The notes below the pieces were generated by a model, which was not told the DNA's origin, did not search any database, and was given only the letters and a program-made list of their open reading frames with translations. DNA of 64,000 nucleotides, from contig NZ_CAKKMV010000011.1 of the NCBI RefSeq assembly GCF_918697865.1, positions 147,297-211,296 of the forward strand. Reading direction: 5' to 3'. Origin of the DNA: Massilia sp. Bi118 (lineage in GTDB: Bacteria > Pseudomonadota > Gammaproteobacteria > Burkholderiales > Burkholderiaceae_D). Every line of letters begins with the position of its first letter. Position 1 is the stretch's first letter. Shown piece after piece: positions 54,849-62,806 of this stretch. The translations under genes were made by a program, and so were the position numbers.

Positions 54849-57623
54849 ATGTTGAAAAGAAAAGCTGTAGCCCAAGCAGTCACCTTCGCCCTCGCCTACG
54901 CGGCCGTGGGCGTCGCCGCCTACGCGCAGGAGACCGCATCCGCCCCGATGCAGCGCGTGGAAGTCACCGGTTCGAGCATCAAGCGCGCCACCGCCGAAAC
55001 CGCCTCGCCGGTCCAGGTCATCAGCCGTGAAGACCTGGTCAAGTCCGGCAAGGGCACCGTCGCCGAATACCTGCAGACCCTGACCGCCGACGGCGCCGGT
55101 TCGCTGCCGACCGGTTTCGGCAACGGCTTCGCCGCCGGTTCGACCGCGATCTCGCTGCGCGGCCTGGGCGCCACCTCGACCCTTGTGCTGCTGAACGGCC
55201 GCCGCATGGCCCCGTTCGCGCGCGCCGACGACGGCCAGAAGAGCTTCACCGACCTGTCGACCGTGCCGATGGAAGCGGTGGAACGCATCGAGATCCTGAA
55301 GGACGGCGCCTCCTCGACCTATGGCGCCGATGCGATCGCCGGCGTGGTCAACATCATCCTGCGCAAGGACTTCACCGGCCTGGTGACCAAGGTCGAGCTC
55401 GGCGAATCGCGCTACCGCGACGCCGAGATGGCCAAGGGCACCCTGACCTGGGGCAAGGGCGACCTGGACAATGACGGCTACAACGTCATGACCAACGTCG
55501 AGATCTACAGCAACCACGAACTGATGAACAAGGACCGCGCCGGCCGCAAGTGGATCGGCCAGGGCGACATCCGTCCGTGGGGCTATGCCGCGAACACCCA
55601 GTTCGCCGGCGGCTACATCACCCCGGGCGCTTCCAGCCCGACCCCGGCCGGCGCGCTGCGCGATCCGAAGACCGGCAACTACGTCTCGCTGCCGGGCTGC
55701 TCGCAGTTCTCGCCGGTCGTGAACCAGGACCCGGCCGGCGGCTGCCTGTGGTACCAGGACCAGTTCCGCTCGATGCAGCCGGCAATCGACGGCTTCAACC
55801 TGTACGCGCGTGCTACCCGCAACCTGGACGGCGGCCTGCAGCTGTACGCGGAAGCCGGCTACTCCAAGCGCGACACCTCGTTCACCCTGACCCCGTCGGC
55901 CACCAGCTCGACCGTCGCCTTCCCGCCGAACGCGGCCAGCCCGACCGGCGTGATCACCTACGGCAACTCGATCCTGGTGTCAGCCGCGCATCCGCAGAAC
56001 CCGTACGGCGCCGACGTGCGCCTGCGCTACTCGATGTTCGACGTCGGCCCGCAGACCCGCGCCGTCGACAACGCCTTCAGCCGCATCGTGGTCGGCCTCA
56101 AGGGCCAGAAATTCGGCTGGGACTTCGACACCGCCTACCTGCACTCGAAGTCCGAGCTGGACCTGAACTACAGCAACATGATCAACATGAAGGTACTGCA
56201 AGCTGCCCTGGGCAACCCGGCCAGCCAGTACTTCCCGTACTACATCGGCACCCAGGCCAGCAAGAACCCGGCCTCGCTGTACGCCGCGATGGTGACGAAC
56301 GCGACCTCGCACTCGACCACCCAGCTCGACATCGTCGACTTCAAGGCCTCGCGCGAGCTGATGCAGCTGCCGGGCGGCGGCCTGGGCCTGGCCTTCGGCG
56401 CCGAGCACCGCCGCGAGAAGCTGGACAACCCGTCGCTGTCGGGCACCTCGGATGGCTCGATCAACGCCTCCTACGTGGCCGCCAAGGGTGACCAGAACAT
56501 CTCGGCAGTCTTCCTGGAAGTCGCCGCGCCGGTGATCCCGACCGTCGAACTGACCGGTGCGGTCCGCTACGACAAGTACAAGAACTTCTCGTCGACCACC
56601 CCGAAAGTGGGCGCCAAGTGGACCCCGCTGAAGACCTTCGCCCTGCGCGGCACCTACTCGGAAGGCTTCCGCGCTCCGGGCCCGGCCGAGGCAGGCACGG
56701 ACTCCCAGAGCACCGGCAGCTCCTCGGTGCGCGATCCGGTCCGCTGCCCGAACAACGTCCCGGCAGCCGGTGGCGCCACCGCGGCCGACTGCGCGATCTC
56801 GATCGGCGCCGTCAAGGTCGGCAACCCGAATCTGCAGCCTGAAACCTCGAAGGGCTACACCCTGGGCATGGTCTGGGATCCGCTGGCCAACACCAGCCTG
56901 TCCTTCGACGGCTTCAAGATCCGCCGTGAAAACGAGATCAACCCGCTGTCCTACGTCGAAGCAGCCGCCCTGCCGACCGCGATCCGCAACGACAACAACC
57001 TGGTCGTGAACGGCGTCGCGATCCCGAACACCGGCACCCTGCTGCTGTCGAACGCACCGTACCAGAACTCGAGCTTCACCGAGATCAAGGGCGTGGACGT
57101 CGACGTCAAGCAGCGCGTCCGCCTGGGCGATTACGGCCGCGCCGTGTTCGGCCTGACCTGGACCCACATCGCTTCGTGGGTGCGCGCCGAGAAGAGCGGC
57201 ACGCGCTTCCAGTACGCCGGCACCCACGGCAACTGCGACACCTCGAACTGCGCCGGTACGCCGAAGGACAAGATCAGCGCCAGCGCCTCGTGGGACTACA
57301 GTAACAAGCTGAACGTGACCGCGACCGCCAACTACCGCGCCGACATGCAGAACGTGTACTTCGCCGGCGACAAGTGCGCCTCGAGCTTCGCGAACGGTTC
57401 GGCCGCACCGGGCAACTGCCGCCTGGCCTCGTTCACCACCCTGGACCTGTCGGCACGCTACAACGTGACCCGCCAGCTGCAGATCTACGGCTCGATCCAG
57501 AACCTGTTCGACAAGATCGCGCCGCTCGATCCGCTGACCTACGGCGGCATGAGCTACAACCCGATGGACGCCAGCGGCGCCATCGGCCGCTACTTCAAGG
57601 CCGGCCTGCGCTGGACGATGTAA
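54849..57623 (+). CDS. TonB-dependent outer-membrane receptor 1
   Basis: A 924-residue receptor with a signal peptide (about 1-27, AAYA|QE). The TonB-box/plug region follows (MQRVEVTGSSIKRATAETASPVQVISREDLVKSGKGTVAEYLQTL, AISLRGLGATSTLVLLNGRRM, VERIEILKDGASSTYGADAIAGVVNIILRK), then a large barrel ending in AGLRWTM. ATG 54849 follows TTGGAG. It lacks an N-terminal signalling domain. It shares the architecture of Xanthomonas/Caulobacter-type TonB receptors, and the substrate is unknown. It is paralogous to the two receptors at 59924 and 62807. Confidence 0.92.
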   Translation: MLKRKAVAQAVTFALAYAAVGVAAYAQETASAPMQRVEVTGSSIKRATAETASPVQVISREDLVKSGKGTVAEYLQTLTADGAGSLPTGFGNGFAAGSTAISLRGLGATSTLVLLNGRRMAPFARADDGQKSFTDLSTVPMEAVERIEILKDGASSTYGADAIAGVVNIILRKDFTGLVTKVELGESRYRDAEMAKGTLTWGKGDLDNDGYNVMTNVEIYSNHELMNKDRAGRKWIGQGDIRPWGYAANTQFAGGYITPGASSPTPAGALRDPKTGNYVSLPGCSQFSPVVNQDPAGGCLWYQDQFRSMQPAIDGFNLYARATRNLDGGLQLYAEAGYSKRDTSFTLTPSATSSTVAFPPNAASPTGVITYGNSILVSAAHPQNPYGADVRLRYSMFDVGPQTRAVDNAFSRIVVGLKGQKFGWDFDTAYLHSKSELDLNYSNMINMKVLQAALGNPASQYFPYYIGTQASKNPASLYAAMVTNATSHSTTQLDIVDFKASRELMQLPGGGLGLAFGAEHRREKLDNPSLSGTSDGSINASYVAAKGDQNISAVFLEVAAPVIPTVELTGAVRYDKYKNFSSTTPKVGAKWTPLKTFALRGTYSEGFRAPGPAEAGTDSQSTGSSSVRDPVRCPNNVPAAGGATAADCAISIGAVKVGNPNLQPETSKGYTLGMVWDPLANTSLSFDGFKIRRENEINPLSYVEAAALPTAIRNDNNLVVNGVAIPNTGTLLLSNAPYQNSSFTEIKGVDVDVKQRVRLGDYGRAVFGLTWTHIASWVRAEKSGTRFQYAGTHGNCDTSNCAGTPKDKISASASWDYSNKLNVTATANYRADMQNVYFAGDKCASSFANGSAAPGNCRLASFTTLDLSARYNVTRQLQIYGSIQNLFDKIAPLDPLTYGGMSYNPMDASGAIGRYFKAGLRWTM

Positions 57624-57692
57624 GTCAGCAGCGCGGCAACCCCGCGCTTCATCGGCGTCGCCCCCGCGAAGGCGGGGTTCGGTGCTTGGCAA

Positions 57693-57722
57693 AACGGCGA
57701 ACCTCGGTTCGCCGTTTTTTAT
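57693..57722 (+). terminator. Rho-independent terminator after TonB receptor 1
   Basis: AACGGCGAAC/GTTCGCCGTT stem of 10 bases followed by T-run. A short CCCCCGCGAAGGCGGGG palindrome lies just upstream (57661-57677). Confidence 0.9.
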
Positions 57723-57808
57723 TGTATTGCTGTCGATAAATCTTACAGAAGTTAAAGATTTAGACGCCAGGGGTTTTTAACTTCTTGTTTTTTTAAGTAA
57801 ATACGTGC

Positions 57809-57825
57809 CTGGCATTGCTTTTGCT
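57809..57825 (+). promoter_or_regulatory. Sigma54-type -24/-12 promoter for PEP-CTERM gene
   Basis: CTGGCATTGCTTTTGCT has GG at 57811-57812 and GC at 57823-57824 separated by 10 bases. It matches YTGGCACGRNNNTTGCW at all but two positions. The start codon is about 65 bases downstream. Confidence 0.7.
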
Positions 57826-57891
57826 TATAACGCGGTGTTGTTCACCTTTGGTCAGCAATTCGCTTCTGCCACTCATAAATTAGGGATTACC

Positions 57892-58437
57892 ATGAAAGCA
57901 CTTACCGCAGCAGTCCTCGTATCGACCTTGTTCGCGTCGACTATGGCATCGGCAGCCATCATCACTTCCAACATTGACGCAATCCTGCCACCATCAGGCT
58001 TTAAACTGTACGACCTGGATGGCGACGCTGTGAACGATCTCGGTCTGGCCCGTGACTGCTGCACCCCGAACCAGACCTACATCAATGGCGAAAGTTTTGC
58101 TACCAGTTTCCAGTCAGCATGGGTCAACGCTGGTTCGGTCGTCGATGGTTCGCTCAACTGGGTATCCCACACCTATGGCTACACCCCAGTCGCGAATACG
58201 CTAGCTGGTGCTAACTACCTGGCCGTTCGTAACACATCGATCGGTAACTATTTCGGCTATCTCACCATTAACTATCAGGGCGGCGAGCAAATCCTGGCGA
58301 GCTACACCTACGACAATACCGGCGCAGCGATCACGGTCGGCGACACTGGCGACGTGCCCGAGCCGGCAACGCTGGCGCTGCTGGGCATGGGCCTGGCCGG
58401 CATCCGCCTGCAGCGCCGCCGCAAGCTGCCCGCCTGA
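57892..58437 (+). CDS. PEP-CTERM sorting-domain protein
   Basis: A 181-residue exported protein with a signal peptide (about 1-22, MASA|A) and a short Asn/Tyr-rich body containing a Cys-Cys pair. The C-terminal PEP-CTERM signal is VPEPATLALLGMGLAGIRLQRRRK: the PEP motif, a hydrophobic helix and an Arg cluster. Such proteins are cleaved by an exosortase (not in this window) and often occur with exopolysaccharide. ATG 57892 follows TAGGGA. The sigma54-type promoter agrees with known PEP-CTERM regulation. Confidence 0.9.
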   Translation: MKALTAAVLVSTLFASTMASAAIITSNIDAILPPSGFKLYDLDGDAVNDLGLARDCCTPNQTYINGESFATSFQSAWVNAGSVVDGSLNWVSHTYGYTPVANTLAGANYLAVRNTSIGNYFGYLTINYQGGEQILASYTYDNTGAAITVGDTGDVPEPATLALLGMGLAGIRLQRRRKLPA

Positions 58438-58454
58438 TTGTTGTCGATAAGGAC

Positions 58455-59513
58455 TTACTCCTGGCGCACCCGCCGCTGGCGCACCGCCGCCGCCAATCCC
58501 TCCAGCACGCCGACACTGGTCTCCCAGTCGATGCAGCCGTCGGTCACCGACTGGCCGTAGGTCAGCTCCTGCCCCGGCACCAGGTCCTGGCGCCCCGCCA
58601 CCAGGTGGGACTCGACCATCACGCCGACGATGCGGTCGTCGCCGCTTGCTATCTGGCCGGCGATGTCGGCGCACACCGGCACCTGGTTCTGCGGGTTCTT
58701 GCTCGAGTTCGCGTGCGAGGCGTCGATCATCAGGCGGCTGGCCAGGCCGTTGGCGGCCAGTTGCTTGCAGGCGTCCTCGACGCTAGCGGCGTCGTAGTTC
58801 GGCGCTTTTCCGCCGCGCAGGATGATGTGGCAGTCCTCGTTGCCCGCGGTCGACACGATCGCCGAATGGCCGCCCTTGGTCACCGACAGGAAGTGGTGAG
58901 GCTGCGAGGCCGCCTTGATGGCGTCGGCTGCGATCTTGATGTTGCCGTCGGTGCCGTTCTTGAAGCCGACCGGGCAGGACAGGCCGGAAGCCAGCTCGCG
59001 GTGCACCTGCGACTCGGTGGTCCTGGCGCCGATCGCGCCCCAGCTCACCAGGTCGGCGATGTACTGCGGGCTGATCACGTCGAGGAACTCGGTGCCGGCC
59101 GGCAGGCCCAGCTCGTTGATGTCGCGCAGCAGCTCGCGCGCCATGCGCAGGCCGTCGTTGATGCGGAAGCTGTTGTCCATGTAGGGGTCGTTGATCAGAC
59201 CCTTCCAGCCGACCGTGGTGCGCGGCTTCTCGAAGTACACCCGCATCACGATCTCCAGCTCGCCGGCAAAGCGCGTGCGCTGCTCGGCCAGGCGGCGCGC
59301 GTACTCCATGGCCGCCTTCGTATCGTGGATCGAGCACGGGCCGATCACCACCAGCAGGCGGTCGTCCTGGCCGTGCAGGATGCGGTGCAGCGCCACGCGC
59401 GCGGCGGCCGCGGTCTGCTCGGCCGCCGGCGTCACCGGAAACTCGCGGATCAGGTGCGCCGGCGGCGTCAGTTCCTTCATTTCGCGGATGCGTAAATCGT
59501 CGGTACGTGGCAT
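58455..59513 (-). CDS. aroG: 3-deoxy-7-phosphoheptulonate synthase (DAHP synthase, AroG type)
   Basis: First enzyme of the shikimate pathway, joining PEP and erythrose-4-phosphate. The 352-residue class I enzyme has VIGPCSIHD, YFEKPRTTVGWKGLINDPYMDNSF, WGAIGARTTESQVHRELASGLSCPVGFKNGTDG and IDASHANSSKNPQNQ. ATG at 59513 (MPRTDD) with GGAG upstream was preferred over a longer frame. A leader peptide and attenuator hairpin precede it. It converges with the PEP-CTERM gene. Confidence 0.95.
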   Translation of the reverse strand: MPRTDDLRIREMKELTPPAHLIREFPVTPAAEQTAAAARVALHRILHGQDDRLLVVIGPCSIHDTKAAMEYARRLAEQRTRFAGELEIVMRVYFEKPRTTVGWKGLINDPYMDNSFRINDGLRMARELLRDINELGLPAGTEFLDVISPQYIADLVSWGAIGARTTESQVHRELASGLSCPVGFKNGTDGNIKIAADAIKAASQPHHFLSVTKGGHSAIVSTAGNEDCHIILRGGKAPNYDAASVEDACKQLAANGLASRLMIDASHANSSKNPQNQVPVCADIAGQIASGDDRIVGVMVESHLVAGRQDLVPGQELTYGQSVTDGCIDWETSVGVLEGLAAAVRQRRVRQE

Positions 59514-59536
59514 TGCTGTTCTCCGTTCTGTAAATG

Positions 59537-59564
59537 AAAAAACCGCCATCGCTGGCGGTTTTTC
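59537..59564 (-). terminator. Attenuator hairpin in the aroG leader
   Basis: AACCGCCA-GCGA-TGGCGGTT with a T-run on the reverse strand, about 24 bases before the aroG ATG. GGCGGT at the end of the leader-peptide frame (around 59618-59623) can pair with its ACCGCC arm, which would give an antiterminator. Confidence 0.85.
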
Positions 59565-59610
59565 TGGAATTTTGCGTCGGACTTCGTTCTGCTGTCGCGT
59601 GAACCTGCCG

Positions 59611-59679
59611 CTACTCCACCGCCGTTGGGCTGGAATGGCTAAACCAAAAATAAAAGGTAAAGGAGGCAGTGTGGCGCAT
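59611..59679 (-). CDS. Aromatic leader peptide of aroG
   Basis: A 22-residue frame whose middle reads FTFYFWF: four Phe, one Tyr and one Trp in seven residues. It starts about 20 bases after a predicted transcription start and ends about 47 bases before a terminator hairpin. This is the classic layout of ribosome-mediated attenuation responding to aromatic aminoacyl-tRNA levels. The ribosome site (CGGAC) is weak. Confidence 0.75.
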   Translation of the reverse strand: MRHTASFTFYFWFSHSSPTAVE

Positions 59680-59704
59680 GGTGTCGTCCGGGATGGTCCG
59701 ACTG

Positions 59705-59734
59705 ACTATAACAACAATATATGAGCATTGGCAA
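59705..59734 (-). promoter_or_regulatory. Promoter of the aroG leader
   Basis: On the reverse strand TTGCCA (59729-59734) and TATAGT (59705-59710) are separated by 18 bases. The expected start is near 59698. Confidence 0.65.
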
Positions 59735-59923
59735 GCGCTTTATCCGCAACACGCCGTCGGATGCGAATGTCCTTACAGGCGATCCGGTTGCATGAATCCG
59801 ACACCGTTCCGGGGTCTCCCAGAGACGGTTGAGGGATGTCAGTCGCTTATGCCGTTGGAATGCAAAAGTCGCGGCATGCCCCGGCCAATCCGGCAGGGAT
59901 CCCCATAGCCACTGGAGTTGGAC
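59735..59923. other. Gap before TonB receptor 2
   Basis: 189 bases that must hold the promoter of TonB receptor 2. No clear promoter, operator or riboswitch pattern was seen. With the aroG leader, the gene-free stretch between aroG and the receptor is 410 bases. Confidence 0.5.
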
Positions 59924-62794
59924 ATGACTGAAACCCCTATATCCCTATCCGTGCGCCGTCTGTTCGCCGGTGGCGGCGCCGTCGGCCTGGCCCTGCTCGC
60001 CTTGCCGGCGCCGGCCGCGGCGCAGGAGGCCGCGCCCGCGCCCAAGATCCAGCGCGTCGAGATCACCGGCTCGAACATCCGCCGCTCGGAAGCCGAGACC
60101 GCCTCGTCGGTCATCGCCGTGAACCGCGCCGACATCGAAAAATCCGGCAAGGCCACCGTCGCCGAACTGCTGCAGACCCTGGCGGTCGACAACCAGGGCT
60201 CGGTACCGACCACCTTCGGCAACGGCTTCGCCTCCGGCGCCTCCGGCATCTCCCTGCGCGGCCTGGGTGCGGCCTCGACCCTGGTGCTGCTGAACGGCCG
60301 CCGCATGGCGCCCTACGGCCTTGCCGACGACGGCCAGAAGCAGTTCTCCGACCTCAACGTGATCCCCAGCGACGCCGTCGACCGCATCGAGGTGCTGAAG
60401 GACGGCGCCTCGGCCATCTACGGCTCCGACGCCATCGCCGGCGTGGTCAACGTCATCCTGCGCAAGGACTACACCGGCACCACGATACGCGCCTCGCGCG
60501 GCGCGACCCAGGACTGGGACGGCAAGCGCACCAATGTCGCGTACACCCAGGGCTTCGGCAACCTCGACACCGACCGCTACAACCTGCTGTTCAGCCTCGA
60601 GTACAAGAAGTTCGACGAAATCTGGTACCGCGACCGCGCCGACCGCGACTACATCGGCCGCATCGACCTGCGGCCCTGGGGCTATTCGGCCAACGAGGCG
60701 CTGGGCGGCACCGGCGCCATCGTGCCGAACAGCGGCGCGGCCGGCAACGCCATCAACGGCAACGTGCGCAATCCGGCCGACATCGCCAACTACTACAACC
60801 GCGGCAACCTGGCCGGACCCGGCTTCACCCGGACCTTCCCGGGCGCGGCCTGCGCCAACCTGACCTCGCACCCGCAGGGCGATCCCGGCGGCGGCTGCAT
60901 CATCGACTCGACCCAGGAATACAACCAGATCGAGCCCAAGCAGGAAAACCTGAGCTTCTTCACACGCGGCACCTGGCAATTCACGCCCGACATCCAGCTC
61001 TACAGCGAACTGAACTGGTACACCAGCCAGAGCGACACCTCGACCACGCCCTCGGCAATCAGCACATCGGTGGGCTATCCCGGCGGGCCGGTCAACAACG
61101 CCGGCGTCCAGCTCGGCGCGTCCCACCCGGACAACCCCTACTTCGGCACCGCCGCGCGCCTGCGCTACCTGGCCTGGGACGTCGGTCCGCGCCGTTCGGG
61201 CATCGAGTCGAACTTCATCCGCTGGCTGGGCGGCGCCAAGGGCAGCAATTTCGGCTGGGACTGGGACAGCTCGCTGCTGTTCTCGCACAGCCACGTGAAC
61301 AACATCCGGACCGGCTACCTGCAGCGCGACGTCACCTTCGCCCTGCTCGATCCGAGCCCCACCAACATCGCCAACGCGCTGCTGAACAGCCCGGCGTATG
61401 CGGCCCTGCCGATCGGTACGGTCTGGCGCATCGGCGAGAACGCCGGCCTGAACTCGCCGGAACTGTACGCGGCCCTGTCGCCCACCATCGGCAACCGCGC
61501 CAACAGCAAGATCGGCCAGTGGGACTTCAAGGCCACGCGCGAGTTCGGCGGCATGCCTTGGCTGGCCGGCCCGCTGGGCCTGGCGCTCGGCGGCGAATGG
61601 CGCCACGAGAAGACGGAGCTGCAGCCGACCTCCGGCACCGAGCGCGGCAACATCATCGGCCTGGGATATTCCGCCTATGCCGGCCAGCGCAACGTGTTCG
61701 CGCTGTACGGCGAGGCCCTGGCGCCGCTGCCCTACAACATCGAAGCCTCGGCGGCGCTGCGCTGGGACCATTTCACCGACGTCGGCAACTCCTACACCCC
61801 GAAATTCGGCCTGAAGTGGACCCCGATGCGCGAGTTCGCCCTGCGCGGCACCTTTGCCCGCGGCTTCCGCGCGCCGAGCCCGGCCGAGAACGGCGTCGGC
61901 GGACTGGCTGCCTTTTCTACGGCGGCCGATCCCCTGCGCTGCGCACTCGGCGTGACCAGCGTCTGCAATCCCGCCGCCATCGCCCTGATCACCTCACCCA
62001 ATCCCGACCTGTCGCCGGAGCGCTCGCGCAGCTACAACCTGGGCATGATCTGGGACCCGCTGCCGCGCACCAGCATCTCGGTCGACTACTGGACCATCAA
62101 GCGCAAGAACGAGATCAACCAGGACCAGGTGGATGCGGCCATCGCCGCCGGCAGCGTGGTGCGCGACCCGGCCAGCGTCAGCAACATCCCGGGCGACCCC
62201 GGCGCCATCACCGCGGTGCTGACGCGCTACGTCAACTCGGCCCAGACCAAGGTGCGCGGGCTCGACATCGACGCCCGCTACGCCCACCGGCTGCCGGACA
62301 ACTGGGGCATGGCCACCTTCGACATCAAGTACACCCACATGTTCGAGTGGACCCGCACCGAGCGGGACGGCAGCTCGCGCGATTTTGCCGGCACCCACGG
62401 CAACTGCGACGTTACCAACTGCACCGGCACGCCGGACAACCGCGCCAACCTGCGTCTCGGCTGGGAACGCGACGCCTGGCGGGTCTCGGCCAACGTGAAC
62501 TTCCGCGGCAAGCTGGACAACCGGCTGTTCAAGGACGATCCGGATTGCGCCAGCCACCTGGCGAACGGCGCCGACGCGCCCGGCGACTGCGAACTGGCCT
62601 CCTTCACCACGCTCGACCTGGTCGCGCGCTGGAAGCCGATGCCGAAATGGGAAATCTTCGGCTCGATCGAAAACGTGTTCGACAAGGTCGCGCCGCTCGA
62701 TCCCCTCACCTACGGCGCCCAGGCCTACAACCCGCTCGACTATGCCGGCGCCCGCGGCCGCTACTACCAGCTGGGCGCACGCTATTCCTTCTAA
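59924..62794 (+). CDS. TonB-dependent outer-membrane receptor 2
   Basis: A 956-residue receptor with a signal peptide (about 1-34, PAAA|QE). The plug includes IQRVEITGSNIRRSEAETASSVIAVNRADIEKSGKATVAELLQTL, GISLRGLGAASTLVLLNGRRMAPYG and DRIEVLKDGASAIYGSDAIAGVVNVILRKDYTGTT. A barrel follows, ending GARYSF. ATG 59924 has GGAG seven bases upstream. It is followed after only 12 bases by a close paralogue (62807), which suggests tandem duplication. Substrate unknown. Confidence 0.93.
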   Translation: MTETPISLSVRRLFAGGGAVGLALLALPAPAAAQEAAPAPKIQRVEITGSNIRRSEAETASSVIAVNRADIEKSGKATVAELLQTLAVDNQGSVPTTFGNGFASGASGISLRGLGAASTLVLLNGRRMAPYGLADDGQKQFSDLNVIPSDAVDRIEVLKDGASAIYGSDAIAGVVNVILRKDYTGTTIRASRGATQDWDGKRTNVAYTQGFGNLDTDRYNLLFSLEYKKFDEIWYRDRADRDYIGRIDLRPWGYSANEALGGTGAIVPNSGAAGNAINGNVRNPADIANYYNRGNLAGPGFTRTFPGAACANLTSHPQGDPGGGCIIDSTQEYNQIEPKQENLSFFTRGTWQFTPDIQLYSELNWYTSQSDTSTTPSAISTSVGYPGGPVNNAGVQLGASHPDNPYFGTAARLRYLAWDVGPRRSGIESNFIRWLGGAKGSNFGWDWDSSLLFSHSHVNNIRTGYLQRDVTFALLDPSPTNIANALLNSPAYAALPIGTVWRIGENAGLNSPELYAALSPTIGNRANSKIGQWDFKATREFGGMPWLAGPLGLALGGEWRHEKTELQPTSGTERGNIIGLGYSAYAGQRNVFALYGEALAPLPYNIEASAALRWDHFTDVGNSYTPKFGLKWTPMREFALRGTFARGFRAPSPAENGVGGLAAFSTAADPLRCALGVTSVCNPAAIALITSPNPDLSPERSRSYNLGMIWDPLPRTSISVDYWTIKRKNEINQDQVDAAIAAGSVVRDPASVSNIPGDPGAITAVLTRYVNSAQTKVRGLDIDARYAHRLPDNWGMATFDIKYTHMFEWTRTERDGSSRDFAGTHGNCDVTNCTGTPDNRANLRLGWERDAWRVSANVNFRGKLDNRLFKDDPDCASHLANGADAPGDCELASFTTLDLVARWKPMPKWEIFGSIENVFDKVAPLDPLTYGAQAYNPLDYAGARGRYYQLGARYSF

Positions 62795-62806
62795 ATGGAG
62801 TTGGAC

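Noticed and set aside
59735..59923. Riboswitch before TonB receptor 2
   Set aside because: No cobalamin, TPP or other known core was seen, and the possible stems are short.
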